The notes: generated from the letters alone by a model not told the origin. Positions 1 through 5,748 are shown, counted from the stretch's first letter. The stretch is DNA of 8,381 bases from Alphaproteobacteria bacterium (GCA_020851015.1 JADZDN010000295.1:1-8381), one strand, 5' to 3'. Made by a program: numbers and translations.

Positions 1-578
1 CGATCCTCAAGGTCTATGACGGGCGCTTCAAGGACCTGTTCCAGGAAGTGTTCGACAAGGAGTTCAAGGACCAGTTCAAGGCCAAGGGCATCACCTACGA
101 GCACCGGCTGATCGACGACATGGTGGCCTCGGCCCTGAAGTGGGAAGGCGCCTATGTGTGGGCCTGCAAGAACTACGACGGCGACGTGCAGTCCGACACC
201 GTGGCCCAGGGCTTCGGCTCGCTCGGCCTGATGACCTCGGTGCTGATGACCGCCGACGGCAAGACGGTCGAGGCCGAGGCGGCGCACGGCACCGTTACGC
301 GGCATTACCGCGACCACCAGGCCGGCAAGCAGACCTCGACCAACCCGATCGCGTCGATCTTCGCCTGGACCCAGGGCCTGTGGTACCGCGGCAAGTTCGA
401 CAATACGCCCGAGTTGCAGCACTTCGCCAAGACGCTCGAGAAGGTCTGCGTCGATACGGTGGAATCGGGCAAGATGACCAAGGACCTGGCGATCCTGATC
501 GATCCCAAGGCGCCGTTCCTGCAGACCCAGCAATTCCTCGACGCGATCGACCAGGGCCTGAAGAAGGCGCTCGCCTAG
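1..578 (+). CDS. icd: NADP-dependent isocitrate dehydrogenase, C-terminal part (5' end outside window)
   Basis: This is the C-terminal 191 residues or so of a type II (eukaryote-like, homodimeric) NADP isocitrate dehydrogenase. The enzyme oxidatively decarboxylates isocitrate to 2-oxoglutarate in the cytoplasmic TCA cycle. The reading frame is open from base 3 and ends at TAG 576-578. Recognisable family blocks, in order, are [11 protein letters not shown], the metal-binding stretch RLIDDMVA with its acidic residues, the near-invariant [25 protein letters not shown], the NADP-contacting [11 protein letters not shown], and [12 protein letters not shown]. The complete protein is usually about 400 residues, so roughly half is missing, cut only by the window edge. 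No frameshift is seen. It runs towards, and is convergent with, the long - strand array. A strong hairpin 46 bases after the stop may end its transcript. The identification is secure. Confidence 0.97.
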   Translation, partial: ILKVYDGRFKDLFQEVFDKEFKDQFKAKGITYEHRLIDDMVASALKWEGAYVWACKNYDGDVQSDTVAQGFGSLGLMTSVLMTADGKTVEAEAAHGTVTRHYRDHQAGKQTSTNPIASIFAWTQGLWYRGKFDNTPELQHFAKTLEKVCVDTVESGKMTKDLAILIDPKAPFLQTQQFLDAIDQGLKKALA

Positions 579-623
579 ACCCAGCCCGAACCAGGCGTTT
601 ACCTTTCCGTCATCCGCCTGCCA

Positions 624-655
624 CGCGAGCGTAGCCCAATCGGGCTACGCTCGCG
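624..655. terminator. Perfect 14-bp inverted repeat, candidate bidirectional terminator
   Basis: The arms 624-637 (CGCGAGCGTAGCCC) and 642-655 are exact reverse complements around a 4-base AATC loop, giving a very stable hairpin. It lies 46 bases after the icd stop and about 170 bases after the stop of the last - strand gene, between converging transcription units, which is where a shared terminator is expected. No T-tract follows on either strand, so a classical intrinsic terminator is not proven. It could instead stabilise the icd mRNA 3' end or act as an RNA-processing barrier. Confidence 0.6.
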
Positions 656-658
656 GAC

Positions 659-859
659 ATGATGGCATCGGCGGACAGCGCCATGGCGCGCAATCTGGCG
701 AAGGTGGCAAGCGAGCTGCGCGAGCTGGTCACCCATCCGCCCTATCTCGCCGATCGCGCGCCCTACGCGGCGGGACGCCTGCTGGCGGCGGCCGACCGGC
801 TGGACAGCCTGGCCGAGCGCGCGCTCAACCCCCCTGCGCCGACGGGCCCGGCGGGCTGA
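659..859 (+). CDS. Small hypothetical protein, 66 aa
   Basis: I do not recognise this family. The frame opens with two consecutive ATGs (659, 662), has another in-frame ATG at 683, and ends at TGA 857-859. Third codon positions are almost all G or C, as in the neighbouring genes, which argues for real coding. The product is Ala/Leu/Arg-rich and looks mostly helical, with a KVASELRELV stretch and later LLAAADRLDSLAERAL, then a Pro/Gly-rich tail. No signal peptide or membrane helix is evident. There is no convincing ribosome binding site: the 14-bp hairpin ends only 3 bases before the first ATG. The last 35 bases overlap the 3' end of the hydrolase gene on the other strand. It may be a genuine small gene or a chance frame opposite the hydrolase end. 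Confidence 0.45.
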   Translation: MMASADSAMARNLAKVASELRELVTHPPYLADRAPYAAGRLLAAADRLDSLAERALNPPAPTGPAG

Positions 860-1832
860 GGCTGGGCGTCACGCCCAGGAACCCGTCGATCTGCTGCCAG
901 ACCAGGGCCCGCACCGAATCGCGCTCGCGCAACAGCTCGTGCGCGGCGTCGGTGAACTCGATATGCGTGGCATTGGGCAGCTCCTTGGACACGCGCCGGG
1001 CGGCCTCGATCGACACCACGCGGTCGACGGCGGCCGCCAGCACCAGGATCGGTACGCGGATGTCGCGGCAATAGCCCGGGCGCTCGGTGGTCGCGATCGA
1101 GTGCTGGGCCGCGCGCAGCCAGCCGAAGGTGGGGCCGCCGATCGACAGTTCAGGGTTTCGCCCGATCCAGGCATGCGGTTCGAGGAATCGGACGCGGTCG
1201 CTCGTCAGGCGGTTGCCGTCGAACCGCACGCGCCGGCGATCGTAGTCGCGGGCGCCGAACACATAGGCGCGCGACAGGCCGAGCGCGCAGACGCCGCCGA
1301 CGATCGCGCGCGCCAGCCATCGCGGCAGGCGACCGTAGTTGATGTCGAGCATCGGTGACGAAAGCAGCACCACGTCAAAGGCGCGTGGATGGTCCTTCAG
1401 GTAGCGCAGCAGCAGGTGCGCGCCGAGCGAATGAGCGATCGCCAGGCGCGGTCGTGACCCGTCGCGCGGCGGCAGCACGGTATCGACCATGCGGCCGAGA
1501 TCGACCAGGTAGCGCGCGAAATCCGGCACGTGCACCTTGTCGTGGTTGCGCAAGGGCCGCGTCGACAGGCCCTGGCCGGACCATTCCATCACGTAGACGT
1601 CGAAGCCGCGCGCCAGTAGGTCGGCGGCGGTCTCGTGGTACTTCTCGATGAACTCGCCGAAGCCCGGCAGGACCAGCGCGGTGCCGATGCCGGGCGAACG
1701 CAGCGCGCGCCAGTGCATGTAGCGGATCGTGCCGCCGGCGGGCGAGGTCAGGCGCTGCGCATGGCCGCCCGGCGGCGACGGCGGAACCGCCGTCGTTTCA
1801 GGCCGCGCGGCGACCTTGTGCGCGGCCGTCAG
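825..1832 (-). CDS. Alpha/beta hydrolase, lysophospholipase / monoacylglycerol lipase type
   Basis: This is a serine hydrolase of the PldB/monoacylglycerol-lipase group (Hydrolase_4), probably acting on lysophospholipids or other acyl esters; the true substrate is unknown. Counting from the internal ATG at 1718, the family blocks are LPGFGEFIEKYHETAADLLARG (given here only as a landmark, residues about 18-39), WSGQGLS, the nucleophile elbow AHSLG with Ser97, SPMLD, the acid Asp232 in AAVDRVVS, and His260 in DAAHELL. The triad is therefore complete. The start is uncertain. The only ATG downstream of the preceding gene is at 1718; it has no ribosome binding site and would delete the expected first strand (SPAGGTIRYMHW). 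I favour CTG at 1832: it overlaps the upstream stop as CTGA and sits 8 bases after a GGGAG. ATG 1937 is a third option but would overlap the VWA gene by about 109 bases. No signal peptide is evident. It is the last gene of the array. Confidence 0.85.
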   Translation of the reverse strand: MTAAHKVAARPETTAVPPSPPGGHAQRLTSPAGGTIRYMHWRALRSPGIGTALVLPGFGEFIEKYHETAADLLARGFDVYVMEWSGQGLSTRPLRNHDKVHVPDFARYLVDLGRMVDTVLPPRDGSRPRLAIAHSLGAHLLLRYLKDHPRAFDVVLLSSPMLDINYGRLPRWLARAIVGGVCALGLSRAYVFGARDYDRRRVRFDGNRLTSDRVRFLEPHAWIGRNPELSIGGPTFGWLRAAQHSIATTERPGYCRDIRVPILVLAAAVDRVVSIEAARRVSKELPNATHIEFTDAAHELLRERDSVRALVWQQIDGFLGVTPSLSPPGPSAQGG

Positions 1833-3004
1833 CGGTTCAACTCCCGCATCGCCGCGTCGAGCCCGCCCAGGGTCAGTGGATGCATGCGGCCGGCGGTCGC
1901 GGCGCGCACCATCGCGATCGAGCGGTGATACGGCCATTCCGCCTCGGGCTGGGGATTGAGCCATGCGGCGTGCGGATAGGTGGCGAACAGGCGCGACAGC
2001 CACACCTCGCCCGACTCCTCGTTGAAATGCTCGACGCTGCCCCCGGGCTGCGCGATCTCGTAGGGACTCATCGTGGCGTCGCCGACAACGATCAGCTTCC
2101 AGTCCGAGGGATAGGTGTGCAGCACTTGCCAGGTCGGCAACGTCTCGTCGTGCCGGCGCCGGTTGTCGCGCCACAACCGCTCGTAGGGGCAATTGTGGAA
2201 ATAAAAAGTCTCCAGATGCTTGAACTCGGTGCGCGCCGCCGAGAACAATTCGGCGCAGGCCTTCACGTGCTCGTCCATCGATCCGCCGATGTCGAGCAGC
2301 AGCAGCACCTTCACCGTGTTGTGCCGCTCCGGCACCATCTTCAGGTCGAGATAGCCGCCGTTGTGCGCCGTGGAGCGGATCGTATCGGGCAGGTCGAGTT
2401 CGGTCGCCGCCCCCTCGCGCGCGAAGCGCCGCAGGCGCCGCAGCGCCACCTTGATGTTGCGGGTGCCGATCTCGACGTCGTCATCGAGGTTCTTGAACTC
2501 GCGCTTGTCCCACACCTTGACGGCGCGGAAGTTGCGGTTGCCTTCCTGGCCGATGCGGATGCCCTCGGGGTTGTAGCCATAGGCCCCGAAGGGCGAGGTG
2601 CCGGCCGTGCCGATCCACTTGCTGCCGCCCTGGTGCCGGCCCTTCTGCTCGGCCAGGCGCTGGCGCAGCGTCTCCATCAGCTTGTCCCAGCCGCCCAGCG
2701 CCTGGACCTGCTTCTTCTCCTCCTCGGTCAGGAAGCGCTCGGCCAGCTTGCGCAGCCATTCCTCGGGAATGCCGACCTGCGTGATGTCCACGCCTTCGAG
2801 CCCCTCGAAGCACTTGGCGAACACGCGGTCGAACTTGTCGAGGTTGCGCTCGTCCTTCACCAGCGCCGAGCGGCTGAGGTAGTAGAATTCCTCGACGTCG
2901 TAGCTGGCGCAGCCCGCCTGCATCGCCGCCATCAGCGACAGGTACTCGGTGAGCGAGACCGGGACACGCGCGTCCTTCAGGGCCAGGAAGAAGGCGGTGA
3001 ACAT
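1829..3004 (-). CDS. CoxE-like VWA domain protein, MoxR partner
   Basis: A 391-residue protein of the CoxE-like VWA family. These proteins work with MoxR AAA+ ATPases; CoxE with CoxD in CO dehydrogenase maturation is the best-known pair. The N-terminal part (about 1-120) is helical and begins MFTAFFLALKDARVPVSL, typical of the family. A conserved Gly-rich linker (TSPFGAYGYNPEGIRIGQ, about 136-153) follows. The VWA fold starts near residue 231, with a metal-site loop DIGGS at 238-242 and the later GDATMSPYE at 308-316. The loop is DxGxS instead of canonical DxSxS; to my recollection that is common in this subfamily. It is cytoplasmic, with no signal peptide. The ATG at 3004 overlaps the vapC stop by one base (TGATG), with only a weak upstream ribosome site, so translation is probably coupled to vapC. 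The cognate ATPase is at 4216-5079, separated by a phosphatase and vapBC. Confidence 0.9.
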   Translation of the reverse strand: MFTAFFLALKDARVPVSLTEYLSLMAAMQAGCASYDVEEFYYLSRSALVKDERNLDKFDRVFAKCFEGLEGVDITQVGIPEEWLRKLAERFLTEEEKKQVQALGGWDKLMETLRQRLAEQKGRHQGGSKWIGTAGTSPFGAYGYNPEGIRIGQEGNRNFRAVKVWDKREFKNLDDDVEIGTRNIKVALRRLRRFAREGAATELDLPDTIRSTAHNGGYLDLKMVPERHNTVKVLLLLDIGGSMDEHVKACAELFSAARTEFKHLETFYFHNCPYERLWRDNRRRHDETLPTWQVLHTYPSDWKLIVVGDATMSPYEIAQPGGSVEHFNEESGEVWLSRLFATYPHAAWLNPQPEAEWPYHRSIAMVRAATAGRMHPLTLGGLDAAMRELNR

Positions 3005-3414
3005 CAGGCGCCGACCGGCACGAGGCCGAATTGCGCCAACGCGGCGACCGCTTTGTGATCGAAGGTCCGCGTCAGGTCGCAGCCCCTCCGTTCGTTTGTC
3101 AACGCGATCACGCAGTCCGCAAAGTCGGTGTCGGAATGCCGGTACCGCTCCAGCGCGATCTCCACGAGGTCTTCGTCCTCGACAGTCAGGCTATCGGCAT
3201 GCAGGATCTTGTCGAGGACCCCGGCAACCTGGGCGCGCTCGATTCGATAGACGCGGGTCAGCACCCAGACGAATTCGCAGAGCACCACGCGATTGACAAA
3301 TCCGGGCGATTGAGGCGTGCACTCTGTCCGCAGGCACTGACGCGCGGCTTCAAGCTGGGCAACGTCGTCCTTCACGAAGAACCGCACCAGAACGTTGGTA
3401 TCGATGCCGATCAC
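3004..3414 (-). CDS. vapC: VapC-type PIN-domain toxin (ribonuclease)
   Basis: A 136-residue PIN-domain protein, the RNase toxin of a type II toxin-antitoxin pair. VapC toxins cleave tRNA or rRNA using Mg2+ held by a cluster of acidic residues. Here the cluster is Asp5 (in IDTNVLVRFF), Glu47 (in VLCEFVWVL), Asp97/Asp100 (in DTDFADC) and Asp119 (in TRTFDHKA), all in the expected order and spacing, so the toxin looks intact and catalytically competent. The start is GTG at 3414. It overlaps the vapB stop by four bases (GTGA), the usual coupling of antitoxin and toxin. The stop in turn overlaps the start of the VWA gene. Codons use more A/T in third position than those of the surrounding genes, suggesting a separate origin. 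The target RNA cannot be told from sequence. Confidence 0.93.
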   Translation of the reverse strand: MIGIDTNVLVRFFVKDDVAQLEAARQCLRTECTPQSPGFVNRVVLCEFVWVLTRVYRIERAQVAGVLDKILHADSLTVEDEDLVEIALERYRHSDTDFADCVIALTNERRGCDLTRTFDHKAVAALAQFGLVPVGA

Positions 3415-3680
3415 GATTTGCGCTTGCCCCGCACGCTCTTCAGGAACTGCTCGCCCGCTTCCTCGGCAATTGCCTCATTCATTTCGTCGATGGTCACCGA
3501 ACGATCCGCGCGCAAGAGGCCAGCCAGGGCTTCGATCTTCACGTTCTTCGCCACCATCCGCACCGTGCCATCGGGTTCCTTGACGAAGATTACGCGATCG
3601 CCCGGTTGTAGCTTCATATGCCGCCGGATCTCCTGCGGAATGGTCGTCTGGCCCTTTGCGGTAACCGTCGATTGGGACAT
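3411..3680 (-). CDS. vapB: VapB-type antitoxin, AbrB/SpoVT fold
   Basis: An 89-residue antitoxin with an N-terminal swapped-hairpin AbrB/SpoVT/MazE DNA-binding domain, about residues 4-46 (TVTAKGQTTIPQEIRRHMKL, then PGDRVIFV). The C-terminal half is helical and acidic (IDEMNEAIAEEAGEQFL) and is the part that usually wraps the PIN toxin. It neutralises VapC and, with it, normally represses its own promoter. The ATG at 3680 follows a strong GAAGGAG four bases upstream. It overlaps vapC by GTGA. Base composition is lower in GC than the neighbours, with many A/T-ending codons. A promoter and three 19-bp-spaced repeats lie immediately upstream and are the likely operator. Confidence 0.92.
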   Translation of the reverse strand: MSQSTVTAKGQTTIPQEIRRHMKLQPGDRVIFVKEPDGTVRMVAKNVKIEALAGLLRADRSVTIDEMNEAIAEEAGEQFLKSVRGKRKS

Positions 3681-3684
3681 GGAA

Positions 3685-3691
3685 CTCCTTC
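3685..3691 (-). promoter_or_regulatory. Ribosome binding site of vapB
   Basis: GAAGGAG read on the - strand, four bases before the vapB ATG at 3680. It is one of the strongest Shine-Dalgarno matches in the window and fixes the antitoxin start. Confidence 0.75.
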
Positions 3692-3694
3692 GTG

Positions 3695-3739
3695 TCCTTA
3701 CTTTGTATTTTATTCCTTACTTATCGTCAATCCCCTTAC
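3695..3739 (-). repeat. Three direct repeats at 19-bp period, candidate VapB(C) operator
   Basis: On the + strand CCTTAC occurs at 3696-3701, 3715-3720 and 3734-3739, spaced exactly 19 and 19 bp. The first two copies match over nine bases (TCCTTACTT at 3695-3703 and 3714-3722); the third is shorter (CCCTTACAC from 3733). The copies flank and interleave with the -35 and -10 of the vapB promoter, as expected for an autorepression site. Copy 2 overlaps the stop of the upstream phosphatase gene and copy 3 lies inside its coding sequence. Confidence 0.6.
3702..3730 (-). promoter_or_regulatory. Candidate sigma70-type promoter of vapBC
   Basis: Read on the - strand: -35 TTGACG (3730-3725, one mismatch to consensus), a 17-base spacer, and -10 TACAAA (3707-3702, four of six). 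It lies in the most AT-rich patch of the window. Transcription would start near 3695, leaving a short leader that carries the vapB ribosome site. The -35 lies within the last codons of the upstream phosphatase gene. Confidence 0.6.
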
Positions 3740-4196
3740 ACGCCCGCACATGCCCTTCCTGCTCCGCTGTCTCGATCGAGCCGGGCCGCGCGGCGCGCAC
3801 GGCGGCGATCGCCTGGTCCGGCGTCATGCCCAGCTCGACCAGCAGGCGCGCGGCGATCATGCCGGTGCGTCCCAGGCCGGCGCGGCAGTGCACGATGATC
3901 TTGCCGCCACCCCGCAGCGTCCTGCGCAGGACCGGGCCGGATTTGGCCCAGAGCTGCTCGAAGGCCAGGTCGGGCTCGCCCATGTCGGGCACCGGCAGGT
4001 GGTGCCACGCGATGCCGGCCGAGGCGACCATCTTGCCGAGGTCCTTGCTGCCGAGGAACATCAGCTCCCGCGTCTCGACCAGGGTCACCAGCGCGGTCAC
4101 GCGCCAGAAGCGGAAATCCTGCAGCTCGTGAAGCTGCGGAAAGGCGCTGAGCCCGATCGTGCCACCGCCCGGCGTCTTGACGACATGCGGCACCAC
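3717..4196 (-). CDS. Dual-specificity / protein tyrosine phosphatase-like protein
   Basis: A 159-residue cysteine-based phosphatase. The signature HCRAGLGRTG gives the CX5R loop with Cys104 as nucleophile and Arg110, followed by MIAARLLVELGMTPDQAI, the helix typical of cyclin-dependent-kinase-inhibitor-3-like and bacterial dual-specificity phosphatases. The upstream LPVPDMGEPD supplies the likely general acid Asp71. The conserved region is complete and no signal peptide is seen, so a cytoplasmic phosphatase of Tyr/Ser/Thr phosphoproteins, or of another phosphoester, is likely; the substrate is unknown. The start is GTG at 4196 (a second GTG follows directly), preceded by AAGGAAG at seven bases. 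It lies 19 bases after the MoxR gene. The 3' end carries part of the vapBC promoter and repeats. Its link to the NHase/MoxR/VWA genes is by position only. Confidence 0.88.
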   Translation of the reverse strand: MVPHVVKTPGGGTIGLSAFPQLHELQDFRFWRVTALVTLVETRELMFLGSKDLGKMVASAGIAWHHLPVPDMGEPDLAFEQLWAKSGPVLRRTLRGGGKIIVHCRAGLGRTGMIAARLLVELGMTPDQAIAAVRAARPGSIETAEQEGHVRACKGIDDK

Positions 4197-4203
4197 GGCC
4201 GTG

Positions 4204-4210
4204 CTTCCTT
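4204..4210 (-). promoter_or_regulatory. Ribosome binding site of the phosphatase gene
   Basis: AAGGAAG on the - strand, seven bases before GTG 4196, lying in the 19-base gap after the MoxR gene. It supports the non-ATG start. Confidence 0.6.
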
Positions 4211-4215
4211 TCCCG

Positions 4216-5079
4216 TCAGCTGCCGCGCTGGCGTCGCGCCAGGAAGGCCAGGCGCTCGAACAACTGCAGGTCCTGCTCGCTCTTCAGCAGCGCGCCATGC
4301 AGCGGCGGGATCACCTTGTCCGGGTCCTTGGCGCGCAGCGCCTCGGGCGGCAGGTCCTCGACCATCAGGAGCTTGATCCAGTCCAAAAGCTCCGAGGTCG
4401 ACGGCTTCTTCTTCAGTCCCGGCACGTCGCGCAGGTCGTAGAACACGTTCAGCGCGTCGCGCACCAGGTCCTTGCGGATGTCCGGATAGTGCACGTCGAC
4501 GATGCGCTTCATCGTGTCGCGCTCGGGAAACTGGATGTAGTGGAAGAAGCAGCGCCGCAGGAAGGCGTCGGGCAGTTCCTTCTCGTTGTTCGACGTGATG
4601 ACGACGATCGGGCGCCGCTTGGCGACGATGGTCTCGCGCGTCTCGTGTACGTGGAACTCCATGCGGTCGAGCTCCAGCAGCAGGTCGTTGGGAAACTCGA
4701 TGTCGGCCTTGTCGATCTCGTCGATCAGCAGGACCGGCGCGTCCTCGGCGGTGAAGGCCTCCCACAGCTTGCCGCGCAGGATGTAGTTGCGGATGTCGTG
4801 GACCTTCTCCTCGCCGAGCTGGGAATCGCGCAGGCGGCTGACCGCATCGTACTCGTAGAGCCCGTGCTGCGCCTTGGTGGTCGACTTGATGTGCCATTCG
4901 ATCAGGTTCTTGCCCAGCGACCGCGCGATCTCGCGCGCAAGCACGGTCTTGCCCGTGCCGGGCTCGCCCTTCACCAACAACGGGCGCTCGAGCGCGATCG
5001 CGGCATTGACCGCGACCATCAGGTCCTTGGTGGCGACATAGGATTCCGTGCCCGCGAACCGGGCCGACGCCGCTTTCAT
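4216..5079 (-). CDS. MoxR-family AAA+ ATPase (CoxD-like)
   Basis: A 287-residue AAA+ ATPase of the MoxR group. These cytoplasmic chaperone-like ATPases, with a VWA partner, activate metalloenzymes or other complexes. It has Walker A GEPGTGKT (38-45), Walker B VLLIDEID (116-123), sensor 1 ITSNN (161-165), an arginine-finger region AFLRRC (172-177), and the C-terminal helical lid with STSELLDWI (227-235). The length is normal for the family and all key residues are present. I chose ATG 5079, which gives the usual N-terminus (RFAGTESYVAT) and has GAGGGA ten bases upstream. ATG 5097, six codons earlier, overlaps the alpha-subunit stop as ATGA but has no ribosome site. It directly follows the NHase-like alpha gene; its probable VWA partner is at 1829-3004. 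Confidence 0.94.
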   Translation of the reverse strand: MKAASARFAGTESYVATKDLMVAVNAAIALERPLLVKGEPGTGKTVLAREIARSLGKNLIEWHIKSTTKAQHGLYEYDAVSRLRDSQLGEEKVHDIRNYILRGKLWEAFTAEDAPVLLIDEIDKADIEFPNDLLLELDRMEFHVHETRETIVAKRRPIVVITSNNEKELPDAFLRRCFFHYIQFPERDTMKRIVDVHYPDIRKDLVRDALNVFYDLRDVPGLKKKPSTSELLDWIKLLMVEDLPPEALRAKDPDKVIPPLHGALLKSEQDLQLFERLAFLARRQRGS

Positions 5080-5093
5080 CGAACCGTTGTCCC

Positions 5094-5741
5094 TCATGCG
5101 TTGGCGCGGGGCTGCGTGACGCCGATCATCGTGTCGCGCGTCACGATGGCGGCAAGCTTCTCCTCGCTCCAGCCCTCGGTCCCGGCCGGCCGCATCGGCA
5201 GCACGAGGTAGCGCATGTCCGCCGTGGAATCGTGCACCCGCACCTCGACATCGTCGCCGAGCACGGTGCCGAACTCGGCAAGGACCGCGCGCGGCTCGCT
5301 GACGGCGCGGCTGCGGTAGGGCCGGCTCTTGTACCAGTCGGGCGGCAGGCCCAGCACGTTGCGCGGGTAGCACGAGCAGAGCGTGCAGACGATCATGTTG
5401 TGCAGCCCGGGCTTGTTCTCCACGACGATCAGGCGCAGCGGCGCCACGGTGATGTCCAGCAGCTCCTCGGCGGCGGCGCTGCCATCCTTCAAAAGACGCG
5501 CCTTGTAGGCCGGATCGACCCAAGCCCGCGCCACCATGCGCGCGCCCAGCGCGGGGCTGCGCGCATCCATGCGCTCGATCTGCTCGCGGAACTCGTCGGC
5601 GGTGATGACGCCCTTCTCGACCAGCAGCTGGCGCATCGCCTCGGCCATCAGCGCATACTCGCCATCGCCCTTCTCCTCGACCGGCGTATGCGGATGGCCG
5701 TGATCGTGGTGGTCTTGACCGTGGGTATGCGGATCGGTCAT
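5094..5741 (-). CDS. Nitrile hydratase / thiocyanate hydrolase-type alpha (metal-binding) subunit
   Basis: A 215-residue homologue of NHase alpha, equivalent to SCNase gamma. This subunit holds a non-corrin Co(III) or Fe(III) centre that hydrates nitriles to amides or hydrolyses thiocyanate. The metal claw VCTLCSC has Cys119, Cys122 and Cys124; Thr after the first Cys is the cobalt-type signature (iron enzymes have Ser). The flanks RMVARAWVDPAYKARLL, LPPDWYKSRPYRSRAV, RAVLAEFG and RPAGTEGWSEEKLAAIVTRD (the last about 184-203) are typical of the family. The claw is followed by YPRNVLG, where typical NHases have YPWPVLG. The N-terminus has seven His within residues 5-18, a possible metal-handling tail seen in other cobalt-type alphas. 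ATG 5741 has a strong GGGGAGG site seven bases upstream. The two genes before it encode the split beta subunit. Nitrile, thiocyanate or another substrate cannot be decided from sequence. Confidence 0.92.
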   Translation of the reverse strand: MTDPHTHGQDHHDHGHPHTPVEEKGDGEYALMAEAMRQLLVEKGVITADEFREQIERMDARSPALGARMVARAWVDPAYKARLLKDGSAAAEELLDITVAPLRLIVVENKPGLHNMIVCTLCSCYPRNVLGLPPDWYKSRPYRSRAVSEPRAVLAEFGTVLGDDVEVRVHDSTADMRYLVLPMRPAGTEGWSEEKLAAIVTRDTMIGVTQPRANA

Positions 5742-5748
5742 CTGCCTG

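Noticed and set aside
592..620. Short inverted repeat CAGGCG...CGCCTG after icd
   Set aside because: Only six pairs with a loop of about 17 bases; far weaker than the adjacent perfect hairpin and expected by chance at this GC content.
1833..2192. Extension of the hydrolase frame upstream to 2192
   Set aside because: This region is the coding sequence of the VWA domain in another frame; the extended product there has no hydrolase similarity.
1880..3058. A 392-codon open frame on the + strand opposite the VWA gene
   Set aside because: It mirrors the high-GC codon pattern of the real gene on the - strand, its product is low-complexity (Val/Leu/Arg/His-rich) with no recognisable domain, and the - strand protein is clearly conserved.
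4159..5211. A 350-codon open frame on the + strand opposite the MoxR gene
   Set aside because: It is the antisense shadow of a protein with intact Walker motifs; the translation is biased and resembles no family.
5080..5523. Extension of the MoxR frame upstream to 5523
   Set aside because: The extra stretch lies inside the alpha-subunit gene in another frame and encodes Arg/Ala-rich low-complexity sequence; MoxR homologues begin near ATG 5079.
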